A stretch of DNA of 32,817 nucleotides from Alphaproteobacteria bacterium (GCA_018336035.1 JAGXRD010000008.1:1-32817), one strand, 5' to 3'; positions 15,849 to 26,740 are shown, counted from the stretch's first letter. A program made the numbers and translations. The notes: generated from the letters alone by a model not told the origin.

Positions 15849-16477
15849 ACGCGTCCTCCCGGTTTTCTCTGGGCGCGGATCGCCGTTGCGCTCAGAGGAT
15901 TAAGCTTCGACTTCAGCAGCAGGAAGGCCGGCGGGACCAGATCTGCCAATGTGCCTGCATCATGCTGCGCGATCCGGTAACGGGACAACCATTGTCCTGC
16001 CGGGGTCCGGGCCGCCATCAGATTAAAGCCGGGACGGTCGAGAACAGCAATCGGCATAATACGGGCAATGCCCCGCCAGTGATGCCAGCGGTGGAACTGC
16101 GCCAGATTGTCGGCGCCCATCAGCCAGACGAATCGCATGTTCGGATAATGCAGACGTATGCGGTCTAATGTATCGGCCGTATAGCGCGTGCCCAGCCGCT
16201 GCTCGATGTCGGTCACCTGGATGCCCGGATGGTCGGCCACAGTTTCGGCCTGCTTCAGGCGCTGGGCCAGAGATGCCATGCCGCGGCGGCTTTTCAGCGG
16301 GTTCTGCGGGCTAACCAGCCACCAGACCTGGTCGAGTTCCAGGCGATGCAGCGCGGTCAGGCTGATTTCGCGATGTGCCATATGGGCGGGGTTGAACGAG
16401 CCGCCGAGCAGGCCGATGCGCAGATGCTGGCGCGAGCCGGGGATGGGGATCATGCGCCGCGCTTGCTGCCTGCTCAC
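15845..16477 (-). CDS. nadD: Nicotinate-nucleotide adenylyltransferase
   Basis: A 210-residue nucleotidyltransferase that joins nicotinate mononucleotide to AMP in NAD synthesis. The nucleotide-binding [11 protein letters not shown] motif is at 25-35, the segment [11 protein letters not shown] and the [15 protein letters not shown] motif follow, and the C-terminal LSATAIRA is the ISSTxIR-type signature. The initial ten residues are an extension relative to most homologues; M9 (MIPIPG) is another possible start. Both ends overlap neighbours by 4 bases (proA upstream, the 71-residue protein downstream), so the genes are tightly coupled. Confidence 0.95.
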   Translation of the reverse strand: MSRQQARRMIPIPGSRQHLRIGLLGGSFNPAHMAHREISLTALHRLELDQVWWLVSPQNPLKSRRGMASLAQRLKQAETVADHPGIQVTDIEQRLGTRYTADTLDRIRLHYPNMRFVWLMGADNLAQFHRWHHWRGIARIMPIAVLDRPGFNLMAARTPAGQWLSRYRIAQHDAGTLADLVPPAFLLLKSKLNPLSATAIRAQRKPGGRV

Positions 16478-17747
16478 ACCGGCCGGATCTGGCCGTTGCC
16501 GTAGACGCGATATTTGAAGGTGGTCAGCTGCTCGACACCGACCGGGCCGCGGGCATGCATCTTGCCCGTCGCAATGCCGATCTCGGCGCCGAAACCGAAC
16601 TCGCCGCCATCGGCGAACTGCGTCGAGGCATTGTGCAGCAGGATCGCGCTGTCGAGCCGGTTCATGAAAGCTGCGGCGTGATCGGCGTTTTCGGTCAGGA
16701 TCGCTTCGGTATGGCTGGAGCCATGCGTGGCGATATGTTCGATGGCGGCATCCAGACCGTCCACCACGCGCACGGCGATGATGGCATCGAGATACTCGGT
16801 GGCCCAGTCCTCTTCGGTGGCAGGCTTTACGCGCGCATCCACCGCCTGCGTTTCCGCATCGCCGCGCACTTCGCAGCCGGCATCCAGTAACATCTTCACC
16901 AGCGACGTCAGATGCGTTTTGACGGCTGCGCGTTCGACCAGCAAGGTCTCGGCGGCACCGCAGACGCCGGTGCGGCGCAGCTTGGCGTTTTTCACAATCG
17001 ACATCGTCATGTCGAGCGCGGCCGAGGCCTCGACATAGACATGGCAGTTGCCTTCCAGATGCGCGAAGACCGGCACGCGGCTGTCCGACTGCACGCGTGC
17101 CACCAGCGACTTGCCGCCGCGCGGCACGATCACATCGAGCCAGTTTGCTGCCGCCAGCATCGCGCCCACCATGGCGCGGTCGGTGGTGGGCACCAGCTGG
17201 ATCGCCGCTTCAGGTAAACCCGCTACCCGGAGGCCTTCGACCAGGCAAGCGTGAATGGCCATGCTGGACTGGAAACTTTCCGAGCCGCCGCGCAGGATGC
17301 AGGCATTGCCGGCTTTCAGGCAGAGCCCGCCGGCATCGGCTGTCACATTGGGCCGGCTTTCATAGATCACGCCGATCACGCCCAGCGGCGTGCGCACGCG
17401 TTCGAATTTCAGGTCGTTCGGCCGCGTCCAGTCGGCCATCACGCCCCCGACGGGATCGGTCAGTTCGGCAATCTCTTCCAGGCCCTGCGCGATAGCAGCG
17501 ATGCGCTTGCCATCCAGCATCAGGCGGTCGAGCAGGGCAGCCGTCAGGCCCTTCGCCTTACCGGCCGCCATATCTTCGGCATTGGCAGCGAGAATCTTTT
17601 TCTCGTTCTTGCGCAGTGCGGCAGCGGCAGCTTTCAGTGCGGCATTCTTCTGTGCGGTCGGAGCGATAGCCAGCACGCGGGCGGCCGCTTTGGCGGCTGC
17701 GCCCATCTGATTCATCAGGGCGGCAGTGTCTATTGCACTATGGGCCG

Positions 17748-17751
<4 letters not shown>
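16474..17751 (-). CDS. proA: Glutamate-5-semialdehyde dehydrogenase (gamma-glutamyl phosphate reductase)
   Basis: A 425-residue enzyme that reduces gamma-glutamyl phosphate to glutamate semialdehyde with NADPH, the second step of proline synthesis. The catalytic Cys is C264 in [10 protein letters not shown]. Other family segments are [41 protein letters not shown] and, near the C terminus, [16 protein letters not shown]. The length is normal. It overlaps proB by 4 bases (17748-17751) and nadD by 4, giving an operon in which proB and proA products can be made in step. Confidence 0.97.
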
Positions 17752-19914
<2,163 letters not shown>

Positions 19915-19932
19915 TCACTTGGTGTAGAAACG

Positions 19933-19964
19933 AAAAAAGGGGAATGGCCTGCGCCATTCCCCTT
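19933..19964 (-). terminator. Rho-independent terminator after rpmA
   Basis: Read on the minus strand, a 12-bp stem built on GGGGAATGGC and GCCATTCCCC with a 4-base loop is followed by six Ts (A33-A38 of this stretch on the plus strand). It lies 36 bases after the rpmA stop and before obgE. This should end most rplU-rpmA transcription and uncouple it from obgE. Confidence 0.9.
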
Positions 19965-19999
19965 GATCGATTGTGATGCTTGCGGGAAGGCGCGTGTAC

Positions 20000-20260
20000 T
20001 TACGCCTCCGACGGGAGCACCGAAACATACGAGCGGCTGCCCTTGCCCTCGTGGAACTTCACGACGCCATTGGCCGTGGCGAACAGGGTGTGATCCTTGC
20101 CCATGCCAACGTTCTTGCCAGCATGCACCTTGGTGCCGCGCTGACGCACGATGATGTTGCCGGCGACAACGGCTTCGCTGCCGTACTTCTTGACGCCGAG
20201 GCGCTTGGACTCAGAGTCGCGACCGTTACGCGAAGAGCCGCCAGCTTTTTTATGTGCCAT
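20000..20260 (-). CDS. rpmA: 50S ribosomal protein bL27
   Basis: An 86-residue protein matching bL27 along its length. It begins [19 protein letters not shown], whose N-terminal tail reaches towards the peptidyl transferase centre, and continues with [10 protein letters not shown] and the [15 protein letters not shown] core. No cleavable N-terminal extension of the Firmicutes type is present. It lies 31 bases after rplU in the same operon, the near-universal order, with a good ribosome binding site (AGGAG on the minus strand). Confidence 0.98.
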   Translation of the reverse strand: MAHKKAGGSSRNGRDSESKRLGVKKYGSEAVVAGNIIVRQRGTKVHAGKNVGMGKDHTLFATANGVVKFHEGKGSRSYVSVLPSEA

Positions 20261-20291
20261 GGAACTGTCTCCTTAAATCTGGTCGAGCGCC

Positions 20292-20600
20292 TTAGGCGGC
20301 GATCTCGAGAATCTTTACAGCGGTATAGCGCTGGCGATGGCCGTTCTTGCGGCGCGAATTCTGACGACGGCGCTTCTTGAAGATGATCAGCTTCGGGCCG
20401 CGGGTCAGGCCGACGACTTCCGCCGTCACCTTGGCATTGGCAACATCCTTGCCGAGCTTAACATCGCCGCCATTACCGATGGCGAGCACCTGGCCGAATT
20501 CGATCTTGTCGCCCGCTTCGCCGGCCACCAGTTCGACCTCGAGCACGTCGCCCGCTGCCACCTTGTACTGCTTACCGCCGGTCTTGATCACTGCGAACAT
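20292..20600 (-). CDS. rplU: 50S ribosomal protein bL21
   Basis: A 102-residue protein, normal for bL21. It opens MFAVIKTGGKQYKVAAGD and has the basic rRNA-binding loop FKKRRRQNSRRKNGHRQ followed by TAVKILEI. It contacts 23S rRNA and bL20 in the large subunit. It is the first gene of the rplU-rpmA operon, read from a strong promoter at 20664-20691, with a leader of about 55-60 bases. The ribosome binding site before the ATG is weak (TGGAATATC). Confidence 0.98.
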   Translation of the reverse strand: MFAVIKTGGKQYKVAAGDVLEVELVAGEAGDKIEFGQVLAIGNGGDVKLGKDVANAKVTAEVVGLTRGPKLIIFKKRRRQNSRRKNGHRQRYTAVKILEIAA

Positions 20601-20663
20601 ATTGATATTCCATAAGAAAGTGGCAGCGCCGGCCGTCCGGTGCCGCCTGAATTCGAGGCGCGC

Positions 20664-20691
20664 ACTATAACCGGGGGGAAGGGGCTGTCAA
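20664..20691 (-). promoter_or_regulatory. Strong sigma70-type promoter of rplU-rpmA
   Basis: On the minus strand, TTGACA (20686-20691) and TATAGT (20664-20669) are separated by 16 bases. The -35 is perfect and the -10 has five of six consensus bases. The -35 overlaps the stop codon of the upstream nuclease gene (20688-20690). The strength fits a ribosomal protein operon. Confidence 0.8.
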
Positions 20692-21209
20692 CCCCGGATT
20701 CGGGCGGGGTTTGTCGCATTGTCATTGGCCGGTTTTGCCCGCCTCTGACGACGCCAGTCCCAGGCCGGTTCAGCCTGAACGGAAGGTGCCCAGACGCCGT
20801 TGCCGAGCAGCTGGGCCTCCCATTCGGCGGCCTCGTAATCCCGGCTGTAGGCCAGATAGGCCCAGGCCAGCCCGGCCCGCACCATGGCGCGGTTCAGATC
20901 CTCGCCGCCGGCATGGCACACCGCTACCACCCGGCCATAGCGGTCACGATCTTTCTCTATACAGGTCACCGGCCGGCCGCCGATCAGACGGCGCAGGTGG
21001 GCGGCGGCCTCCTGGCCGCAGAGCCAGTCCAGGTTATCCCGCTGGCAACGCTGGGCTTTTTCCGGAGCATCGATGCCATGCAGGCGATAATTCACCTTGC
21101 CGATCTTGATCGTGTCGCCGTCCAGCACCCGCGCTTCGGGGTTTGCCGCCAGGGCGTGGCCGGTCAGTAACAGGGCTAGGACAGCTAGCCGAATCGCATA
21201 CCATGTCAT
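20688..21209 (-). CDS. Secreted thermonuclease-family nuclease (SNase-like)
   Basis: A 173-residue protein with a signal peptide (residues 1-21, ending ALA-AN) and one staphylococcal nuclease-like OB-fold domain (about 25-140). The catalytic set can be aligned with SNase: D30/D32 in LDGDTIKI, R42, D47 and E50 in YRLHGIDAPE, and R93 in DRYGR. It should cut DNA or RNA in the periplasm or outside with calcium. Four cysteines (55, 64, 83, 98) could form disulfides. The C-terminal tail (about 150-173) is basic and unstructured (RRQRRAK). The last codons carry the -35 box of the rplU promoter. Confidence 0.9.
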   Translation of the reverse strand: MTWYAIRLAVLALLLTGHALAANPEARVLDGDTIKIGKVNYRLHGIDAPEKAQRCQRDNLDWLCGQEAAAHLRRLIGGRPVTCIEKDRDRYGRVVAVCHAGGEDLNRAMVRAGLAWAYLAYSRDYEAAEWEAQLLGNGVWAPSVQAEPAWDWRRQRRAKPANDNATNPARIRG

Positions 21210-21316
21210 GCAGCCGGCTTAGCATACGTCGATATGCCGGCCCAGAGATCCTGCCCCAGGCCACTGTCATAAAACCGTTGCTGCCTTCGGCGGGGAAAAT
21301 CTGCTATCCGGCCGCC

Positions 21317-22282
21317 ATGACCGGGTCACCGCATGCGACCTACCGCCGGCGCCTGCTGGTGATCTACAACCCGACCGCTGGTGCCGGCCAGCTCGGGCGG
21401 CGCAAGCGTGCGCGGCTCGAAGCCTATCTCGACCTGCTGGAAGATTCCGGCTGTGCGGTGGAATTCCGTCCCACCACCAGGCGCGGCGACGCCGAAGCTT
21501 TTGCTGCCGAAGCCGGCGCTGGAAAATACGATGCCGTGGTGGCCGCCGGTGGCGATGGCACCATCGGCGAAGTGGCGAATGGTTTGCCGGCGCAGAGCGC
21601 GCCGCTCGGAATTTTTCCGCTCGGCACCGCCAATGTGCTGGCGATGGAGATCGGCCTGCCGCTCGATCCGCCCGCTGTCATGCGCGCCGTGCTGCATGGG
21701 CCGCAGACCATGATCTGGCCGGGCTTTGTGAATGATCGCCTCTTCACCATCATGGCTGGCGTCGGTTTCGACGCGCATGTGGTGCGCGACCTGCCACCGC
21801 AGATGAAGCGCTGGCTCGGCAAGGCGTCTTATGTGATCGAGAGTCTGCGCCAGCTTGCCGCGTACAAAGTGCCGCGCTATCGCGTCACCATCGATGGCAG
21901 GGACTATGACTGCGCCTCGGCTGTCGTCGCCAAGGGGCATTTCTATGGCGGCAAATTCATCTGCGCGCCAAATGCACGGCTGGACGATCCGTCGTTTGAA
22001 GTCTGCCTGTTCAAAAAGGGCGGTCGCATCGGCGCGGCGCGTGCGACCGTGGCGCTGACGCTCGGTCTGCTGCAGAAACTGCCCGAGATCGAACTGGTGC
22101 GCGGGCGCGACGTCACGATTTCAGGGATCGACACCCGTGGTGATGGGGAACCGGTGCAGGCCGATGGCGATATCGCCGCCACGCTGCCAGCGCATGTCAG
22201 GATCGGCAGCCGGCCCATTCCGCTGATCCTGCCCAAGGACAGCGCATTGGCAAAGAATGTGATAGAGACGGCGGCAGACTAA
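21317..22282 (+). CDS. Diacylglycerol kinase-type lipid kinase
   Basis: A 321-residue protein of the DAGK catalytic family. The start is LVIYNPTAGAGQ, with the ATP-binding G78-G-D-G-T82 and the TIGEVANGL helix after it. PLGIFPLGTANVLA is the second diagnostic segment, and the C-terminal beta-sandwich includes HFYGGKFICAPNARLDD and VQADGD. It likely phosphorylates diacylglycerol or a related lipid (YegS, DgkB group) at the membrane surface. The start at 21317 is chosen for the family-like N terminus; the frame is open further upstream across the divergent nuclease gene. No hydrophobic membrane segment is present. Confidence 0.92.
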   Translation: MTGSPHATYRRRLLVIYNPTAGAGQLGRRKRARLEAYLDLLEDSGCAVEFRPTTRRGDAEAFAAEAGAGKYDAVVAAGGDGTIGEVANGLPAQSAPLGIFPLGTANVLAMEIGLPLDPPAVMRAVLHGPQTMIWPGFVNDRLFTIMAGVGFDAHVVRDLPPQMKRWLGKASYVIESLRQLAAYKVPRYRVTIDGRDYDCASAVVAKGHFYGGKFICAPNARLDDPSFEVCLFKKGGRIGAARATVALTLGLLQKLPEIELVRGRDVTISGIDTRGDGEPVQADGDIAATLPAHVRIGSRPIPLILPKDSALAKNVIETAAD

Positions 22283-22308
22283 ATCCTTCCAGCAGGGGAT
22301 TCGCCACC

Positions 22309-22656
22309 ATGTCCGCCTCCGGCTTTGCCAGCACGCCAAAACCGCCCTATTACGCGGTGATCTTTTCCTCGCAACGTACTGAAGGCGACAATGGCTACGG
22401 TGCCACTGCCGACCGCATGGCGGAACTCGCCGCGCAGCAGCCAGGCTTTTTAGGCATGGAAAGCACGCGCGGCGCCGATGGCTTCGGCATGACCGTGGCC
22501 TATTTCGATTCGGAAGAAAACATCCGCGCCTGGAAGCGCAACATGGAACATGCCGCCGCACGGCAGAAAGGCCGCGAGGTCTGGTATTCGCATTACGAGA
22601 TCCGCATCGCCAAGGTCGAGCGCGCCTATAACTTCAAGGCGCCCCAAATAGACTAG
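22309..22656 (+). CDS. Antibiotic biosynthesis monooxygenase-domain protein
   Basis: A 115-residue single-domain protein of the ABM/dimeric alpha-beta barrel type. The pattern YYAVIFSSQRTEGDNGYG, QQPGFLGMESTRG, MTVAYFDSEENIRAWKRN and then HAAARQKGREVWY is the YqjZ-like branch. Members bind small aromatic or haem-like compounds, though many have no known activity; no reaction is assigned. It begins 26 bases after the lipid kinase gene, on the same strand, and probably shares its transcript. It ends 19 bases before the opposing TerB-like gene. Confidence 0.85.
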   Translation: MSASGFASTPKPPYYAVIFSSQRTEGDNGYGATADRMAELAAQQPGFLGMESTRGADGFGMTVAYFDSEENIRAWKRNMEHAAARQKGREVWYSHYEIRIAKVERAYNFKAPQID

Positions 22657-22675
22657 CAGATAGACTGACGACAGG

Positions 22676-23107
22676 TCAGTGCTTCGGGATGTCGCCTGGC
22701 AGACGCTTGTAGCGCACGCCGGCGCCGCGTTCGATGGCAGCAGCATGCAGGCGCTCAACGCGCAGTTCATGCCGCAGCATTTCCAGCCAGCGCAGTTCTT
22801 CCTGGCGGCCATGGCCATCGACGGCGACGATGTCGCAGGCCAGCGCGTAAGCCGTCTCGCACCAGTCCTGCGGCAGGGCTTCCTTCACCAGACCGAGCGC
22901 GGCATCGATACCGTCATCCTGATCCAGCAAAGCCACGCAGTCGCCCACCGCCACCTGCATGGCATCCAGACCATAGCCACGGAAGATCGGCAGATGCCGC
23001 ACGGCGGCGTCGATGGCGGCGACCTCGGTATCCTTCAGTTTTCCGTCGGCCACGGCGGCAATCACCATGGCATAGATCAGGGCATTCTGTGGCGTGATGG
23101 TCGACAT
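22676..23107 (-). CDS. TerB-like protein
   Basis: A 143-residue all-helical protein of the TerB (tellurite resistance B-like) family. The opening TPQNALIYAMVIAAVADGKLKDTEV has the acidic, metal-binding-like turn ADGKLKDTE, and a matching late turn is DIVAVDGHGRQEELRWL. TerB domains bind divalent metal and serve membrane-linked stress complexes, but single TerB-like proteins such as this one do not imply tellurite resistance. It is convergent with the ABM gene and follows the dinG-like gene by 69 bases on the same strand. Confidence 0.85.
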   Translation of the reverse strand: MSTITPQNALIYAMVIAAVADGKLKDTEVAAIDAAVRHLPIFRGYGLDAMQVAVGDCVALLDQDDGIDAALGLVKEALPQDWCETAYALACDIVAVDGHGRQEELRWLEMLRHELRVERLHAAAIERGAGVRYKRLPGDIPKH

Positions 23108-23176
23108 GGGGAATTGTTTTCCTTGAGCGGGGAAAGTCCGCCTAACGGGACAATACGGCGAAAGAATGACCCAAGC

Positions 23177-25951
23177 TTACGCGAGATTCTGCTGGCCGCC
23201 AGTGCCGGCGCGCATCGTATTCAAAAATGCCGATGTTTCAGCAACGGCTTCCTTGATGCCGAGGCGTTTCACCTCGACGCTGGCCGGGAATGCCGACAGC
23301 AGGCGCGAGGGAAGCTGCGCATCCAGCACGACGAAGACGCCGTAATCGTCGGCGCGGCGCAGCAGCCGGCCATAGGCCTGTTTCAACTTCAGTCGTGTCA
23401 GCAGGTCATCGTAAGCCTGGCCGCCGAAGGCCGCCTTGCGCGCCTTGTGCAGCAGGTCCGGTCGCGGCCAGGGCACGCGGTCGAACACCGCCAGGCGCAA
23501 ACTGGCACCCGGTACATCGACGCCGTCGCGCATCGCATCGGTGCCGAGCAGACACGCATGTTCCTCGGCGCGGAAGATGTCGACCAGCGTGGCATTGTCG
23601 AGCGGATCGACATGCTGTGCGTAGAGCGGCAGTCCGGCTTCGGCCAGCGGCCTGACGATACGCTTCTGCACGGCGCGCAGTCGGAAGATCGCGGTGAACA
23701 GCCCGAGCGCGCCGCCGTTTGCTGCGAGGAACAGCTCGCGATAGGCAGCGGCGACCTGATCCATCGCATCGCGCCGTACATCGGTGACGACGAAGACGCG
23801 CGTGCGGTTGGCGTAATCGAAGGGCGAGGGGAATGCCGCGCGGCGCGCCGGCTGCGGCAGATGCCGCGCGCCACTGCGGATCTCGGCGCTGTCCCAGGCC
23901 AGTTCCGGCGCGGCATCGGCCTTGGCCGGTGCGATGTCGCGCAAGGTGGCCGAGGTAACCGCCACGCCATGCGCCGGTTTCAGCACGGCTGCAGCAAAAG
24001 GCAGCATCGGATCGAGGTAGTGACGATAGAGGCCGAGATCGAGGTCGCGACCGTCGATGCGTTCCAGCCCGAACCAGTCGACGAAGCTCGATGGCGTTTC
24101 GGTCTGCAGGTCGAGCAGCATGCTGCGCCAGGCATCCAGTGTGAGCTTGCGCCGCAGCAGACCGCGCAGCGCGCCCTCGATGCGCGAGCGCGTCGCGGTA
24201 TCCAGTTCGGCGGTCTCGTCCGCCAGCATGTCGCTTAAACTCTTCGTCAGCGTGTTGACCGGCTCCAGCACGCGGTCGATGCCGGATGCGAAGTCCATCG
24301 CTGCATCGATCAGGCCGTTGACCGGTTCCTTGGTCGGGCATTCCAGACCATAAGGCGAATCCGGTTGCGCACTGCGTGCCAGAATCTGCTGTCGGGCTTT
24401 GGCCAAAAACTTCTCGCCCTGACCGACCGGATTGCCCTCGGCCATGCGCGCCAGCCAGCCTTCACCCGGCAGGCAGCGCGCCATCTCGACCACGGCTTCC
24501 AGCGCGGTACGTCCGCGTTCATCCTGCGCCACCAGATCGCCGATGCGATTGGCGATGCCGCGCGCACGACTGCGCCGGCCGCCTTCCGGTCCGCGCAGCC
24601 AGCGCCGCAGATCGACGCCTTCCATGCCGGTCAGATGCGCGGCGAAGGCGCCATCGGCGGCTTCAAACAGATGATGGCCTTCATCGAAGACATAGCGCAG
24701 CGGCTTCTGCGACTCATCCTCGCCCATCGCTGCCTGGATCATCACCAGCGCATGATTGGCGATCACCATCTCGGCCTTGCGCGATTTGCGCACGGCGCGC
24801 TCGATGAAGCATTTGCGATAATGCGGGCAGGCGGCATGAATGCATTCGCCGCGCTGATCCGTCAGTCCGAGCGTGCGGTTGCGGCCATGCAGGTCGGCGG
24901 CCCAGTTGGGAAAATCGCCGCCCGCCAGGTCGCCGTCGCGCGTCGCGCCGGCCCAGCGCGCGATCAGACTGAGCGGCACCATATCCTGTGGCCGTGCCGC
25001 GCCGCCCTGGGTCGCGTCTTCCAGATTGAGCAGGCAGAGATAATTCTCGCGGCCCTTCCTGACAACAACACGACCCTGCTTTTCCGCCGGATCGGGGAAC
25101 AGGCGATCAAGTTCGTGATCGAGCTGGCGCTGCAGATTCTTGGTATAGGTTGAGAGCCAGACCGTGCCGCCATTTTTTTCGGCCCAGACACTGGCCGGTG
25201 CGATATAGCCCAGCGTCTTGCCGATGCCGGTGCCGGCTTCGGCCAGCACCATCTCGGGCATGCCGATCACCTCGCGCGGCGCAAAGGCCTGCGCCACGGT
25301 GGCGGCATAGTCGGCCTGCGTCTCGCGCAGCTCGGCAGTCGTGCCAAGTAGCTGCGCCAGCCGCTCGCGTGCCTCAGAGGGCGAGACGGATTGCGTATCG
25401 GGCGGCGGCGGCGGCGCATAATCCACCCATTCGGGCAGTTCCTGCCAGATATCCAGCCCGCCGAAACCGCCGCTCGGTGCCTGCGCGGCTTCCGGCCCGA
25501 GACCCAGCAGCAGATAGGGCGCCCAGGGCCAGCCGGATTTGTTCAGCAGCTGCGCCAATCGCATCGAGCGACGCAAGGCGCGCGGCTGCTGGCGTGGCAG
25601 ATCTTCCAGCAGCATCTGCGCGGCATGATGCAGATACTGCACGGCCTCTTCGTCATCGGCGGCATCGAGGTTCAGGCGTTCCAGCAGACCATGCGGCGTC
25701 GGCAGGCAGAACCGCGCCGGCCGCACAAAGGCGAACAGGTCGAGCAGGTCGAAGGCCATGAAGGGCTCGACGCCCAGCTTTGCGGCCGTGGCCTTGAAAT
25801 GCACCAGCAGTGGCGGTGTGGCGCGCGCGCGGCGCGCGGCGGCATCAGGCGACAGTTTTTCCAGATGGCCGTTCTCGAACCACCAGGCAACACCGCCGCC
25901 GGCCACCAGCGCCGGCAGTCGACCGAGCGCGGCTGCCAGGGACTCTGTCAT
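23177..25951 (-). CDS. DinG/XPD-type ATP-dependent DNA helicase
   Basis: A 924-residue superfamily 2 helicase. Walker A is EAGTGIGKT at 238-246 and the DEAH-like box is DEGH at 423-426. Cysteines 306, 370, 375 and 381 match the 4Fe-4S set of E. coli DinG (spacing 5 then 6 between the last three). The later motifs are LGLFTAIFRLRAVQ, CLLGTDAMRDGVDVPG and QAYGRLLRR. Such helicases unwind forked DNA, D-loops and R-loops 5' to 3'. The N-terminal 225 residues are an extra part that resembles a degenerate exonuclease-like domain (FDLLDLFAFVRPARFCLPTP). It starts 4 bases after the S24 regulator, with which it forms an operon; E. coli dinG is LexA-controlled. Confidence 0.93.
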   Translation of the reverse strand: MTESLAAALGRLPALVAGGGVAWWFENGHLEKLSPDAAARRARATPPLLVHFKATAAKLGVEPFMAFDLLDLFAFVRPARFCLPTPHGLLERLNLDAADDEEAVQYLHHAAQMLLEDLPRQQPRALRRSMRLAQLLNKSGWPWAPYLLLGLGPEAAQAPSGGFGGLDIWQELPEWVDYAPPPPPDTQSVSPSEARERLAQLLGTTAELRETQADYAATVAQAFAPREVIGMPEMVLAEAGTGIGKTLGYIAPASVWAEKNGGTVWLSTYTKNLQRQLDHELDRLFPDPAEKQGRVVVRKGRENYLCLLNLEDATQGGAARPQDMVPLSLIARWAGATRDGDLAGGDFPNWAADLHGRNRTLGLTDQRGECIHAACPHYRKCFIERAVRKSRKAEMVIANHALVMIQAAMGEDESQKPLRYVFDEGHHLFEAADGAFAAHLTGMEGVDLRRWLRGPEGGRRSRARGIANRIGDLVAQDERGRTALEAVVEMARCLPGEGWLARMAEGNPVGQGEKFLAKARQQILARSAQPDSPYGLECPTKEPVNGLIDAAMDFASGIDRVLEPVNTLTKSLSDMLADETAELDTATRSRIEGALRGLLRRKLTLDAWRSMLLDLQTETPSSFVDWFGLERIDGRDLDLGLYRHYLDPMLPFAAAVLKPAHGVAVTSATLRDIAPAKADAAPELAWDSAEIRSGARHLPQPARRAAFPSPFDYANRTRVFVVTDVRRDAMDQVAAAYRELFLAANGGALGLFTAIFRLRAVQKRIVRPLAEAGLPLYAQHVDPLDNATLVDIFRAEEHACLLGTDAMRDGVDVPGASLRLAVFDRVPWPRPDLLHKARKAAFGGQAYDDLLTRLKLKQAYGRLLRRADDYGVFVVLDAQLPSRLLSAFPASVEVKRLGIKEAVAETSAFLNTMRAGTGGQQNLA

Positions 25952-25955
25952 CTGC

Positions 25956-26591
25956 TTATTGTGCTGCCCAGACGATGCGGGCGATCCAGGCGATGTCCTG
26001 CACGTCGAAGCCGCGTTCGGGGTAGGCGGGATTGAACGACGCGAGTTCGATGCGGGTGAGCGTGCGGCGCGACAGCAGCTTGCACATCACTTCGCCCTGC
26101 GTGGTCTTGGCGATCACGCGATCGCCGCGGCGCACACTGGCCGCCGGCGACACGATCACGATATCGCCGTCGCGATAGACCGGCAGCATGCTATCGCCGC
26201 TGATCTCCAGCGCATAAGCCTGTGGATCGCCGATCTCGGGGAAGGGCACCTTCTCCCAGCCTTCGCCGGTCGGGAAACCGGCATCGTCGAAGAAACCGTC
26301 CTTGCCGGCCTGGGCGAGGCCGATCAGCGGCACGCGCTGCGTGCTGCGCGGCACGCCGCCGCTCTCGCTTAAGAGATCCATGAATTCCGGCACGCTGGCG
26401 CCGGTTGCCTCGATCACCTTGGCGATCGATTCCGTCGACGGCCAGCGCTGCTTGCCATCGCGTGAGATGCGTTTCGACCGATTGAATGTCGTTGGATCGA
26501 GACCGGCTTTGCGGGCGAGGCCTGACGCGGTCAGGTCATAACGTTCGGCGAGGCCATCAATGGCAGCCCAGATGGCACGATGTGTCAGCAT
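25956..26591 (-). CDS. HTH-S24 (LexA-like) transcriptional regulator
   Basis: A 211-residue regulator. The N-terminal helix-turn-helix covers about 8-70 (LTASGLARKAGLDPTTFNRS). The C-terminal half is an S24 peptidase domain: the possible self-cleavage bond A95-G96 in VPLIGLAQAGKDG lines up with Ala-Gly of LexA, the nucleophile is S134 in ISGDSMLPVYRDGD, and K171 stands 37 residues later, the same Ser-Lys distance as LexA S119 and K156. RecA-stimulated self-cleavage is therefore plausible. The start at 26591 gives the family's MLTHRAIW beginning; the open frame upstream is shadow. An inverted repeat at 26607-26622 may be its own operator. Confidence 0.9.
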   Translation of the reverse strand: MLTHRAIWAAIDGLAERYDLTASGLARKAGLDPTTFNRSKRISRDGKQRWPSTESIAKVIEATGASVPEFMDLLSESGGVPRSTQRVPLIGLAQAGKDGFFDDAGFPTGEGWEKVPFPEIGDPQAYALEISGDSMLPVYRDGDIVIVSPAASVRRGDRVIAKTTQGEVMCKLLSRRTLTRIELASFNPAYPERGFDVQDIAWIARIVWAAQ

Positions 26592-26606
26592 GGGAAGATT
26601 GTCTTG

Positions 26607-26622
26607 CAAATCACGCGATTTG
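26607..26622. promoter_or_regulatory. Perfect inverted repeat, candidate operator of the S24 regulator
   Basis: CAAATC at 26607-26612 and GATTTG at 26617-26622 flank a 4-base centre (ACGC). It lies 15 bases upstream of the regulator's start codon, in its leader or promoter, as expected of a self-repressing operator. It is also within 30 bases of the divergent promoter. Binding is inferred from symmetry and position. Confidence 0.45.
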
Positions 26623-26650
26623 ACTACAGGAATATTCTCTGATTCCGGGT

Positions 26651-26680
26651 TTGACACGAGAACATAATAGGAATTATAAC
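26651..26680 (+). promoter_or_regulatory. Strong sigma70-type promoter of the phage-derived module
   Basis: TTGACA (26651-26656) and TATAAC (26675-26680), with an 18-base spacer, read away from the S24 gene into the gene at 26741. The spacer holds an ATAAT-AGGA-ATTAT dyad (26664-26677) and a near match to the alphaproteobacterial LexA box (26660-26674). The region is much richer in A and T than its surroundings. Confidence 0.6.
26660..26674. promoter_or_regulatory. Near match to the alphaproteobacterial LexA box
   Basis: GAAC-ATAATAG-GAAT is one base from GAAC-N7-GAAC, the complement of the GTTC-N7-GTTC direct repeat known for LexA in this class. It sits between the -35 and -10 of the forward promoter, where a bound repressor would block RNA polymerase. 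A second site with one mismatch (27224-27238) lies before the polyproline gene. Short motifs like this can arise by chance. Confidence 0.3.
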
Positions 26681-26740
26681 TCGCCGTTAGGCGCGAAAGT
26701 TGCCTGTGTTCTGCTCGCATCAGGTCTGGATGTGAAACAG

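Noticed and set aside
22679-24238. A 519-codon plus-strand open frame
   Set aside because: It runs antisense through the TerB-like gene and the helicase and shows no family pattern.
26700-26740. A further LexA box at GTTCTGCTCGCATCA
   Set aside because: The second half-site (ATCA) has too many mismatches to GTTC.
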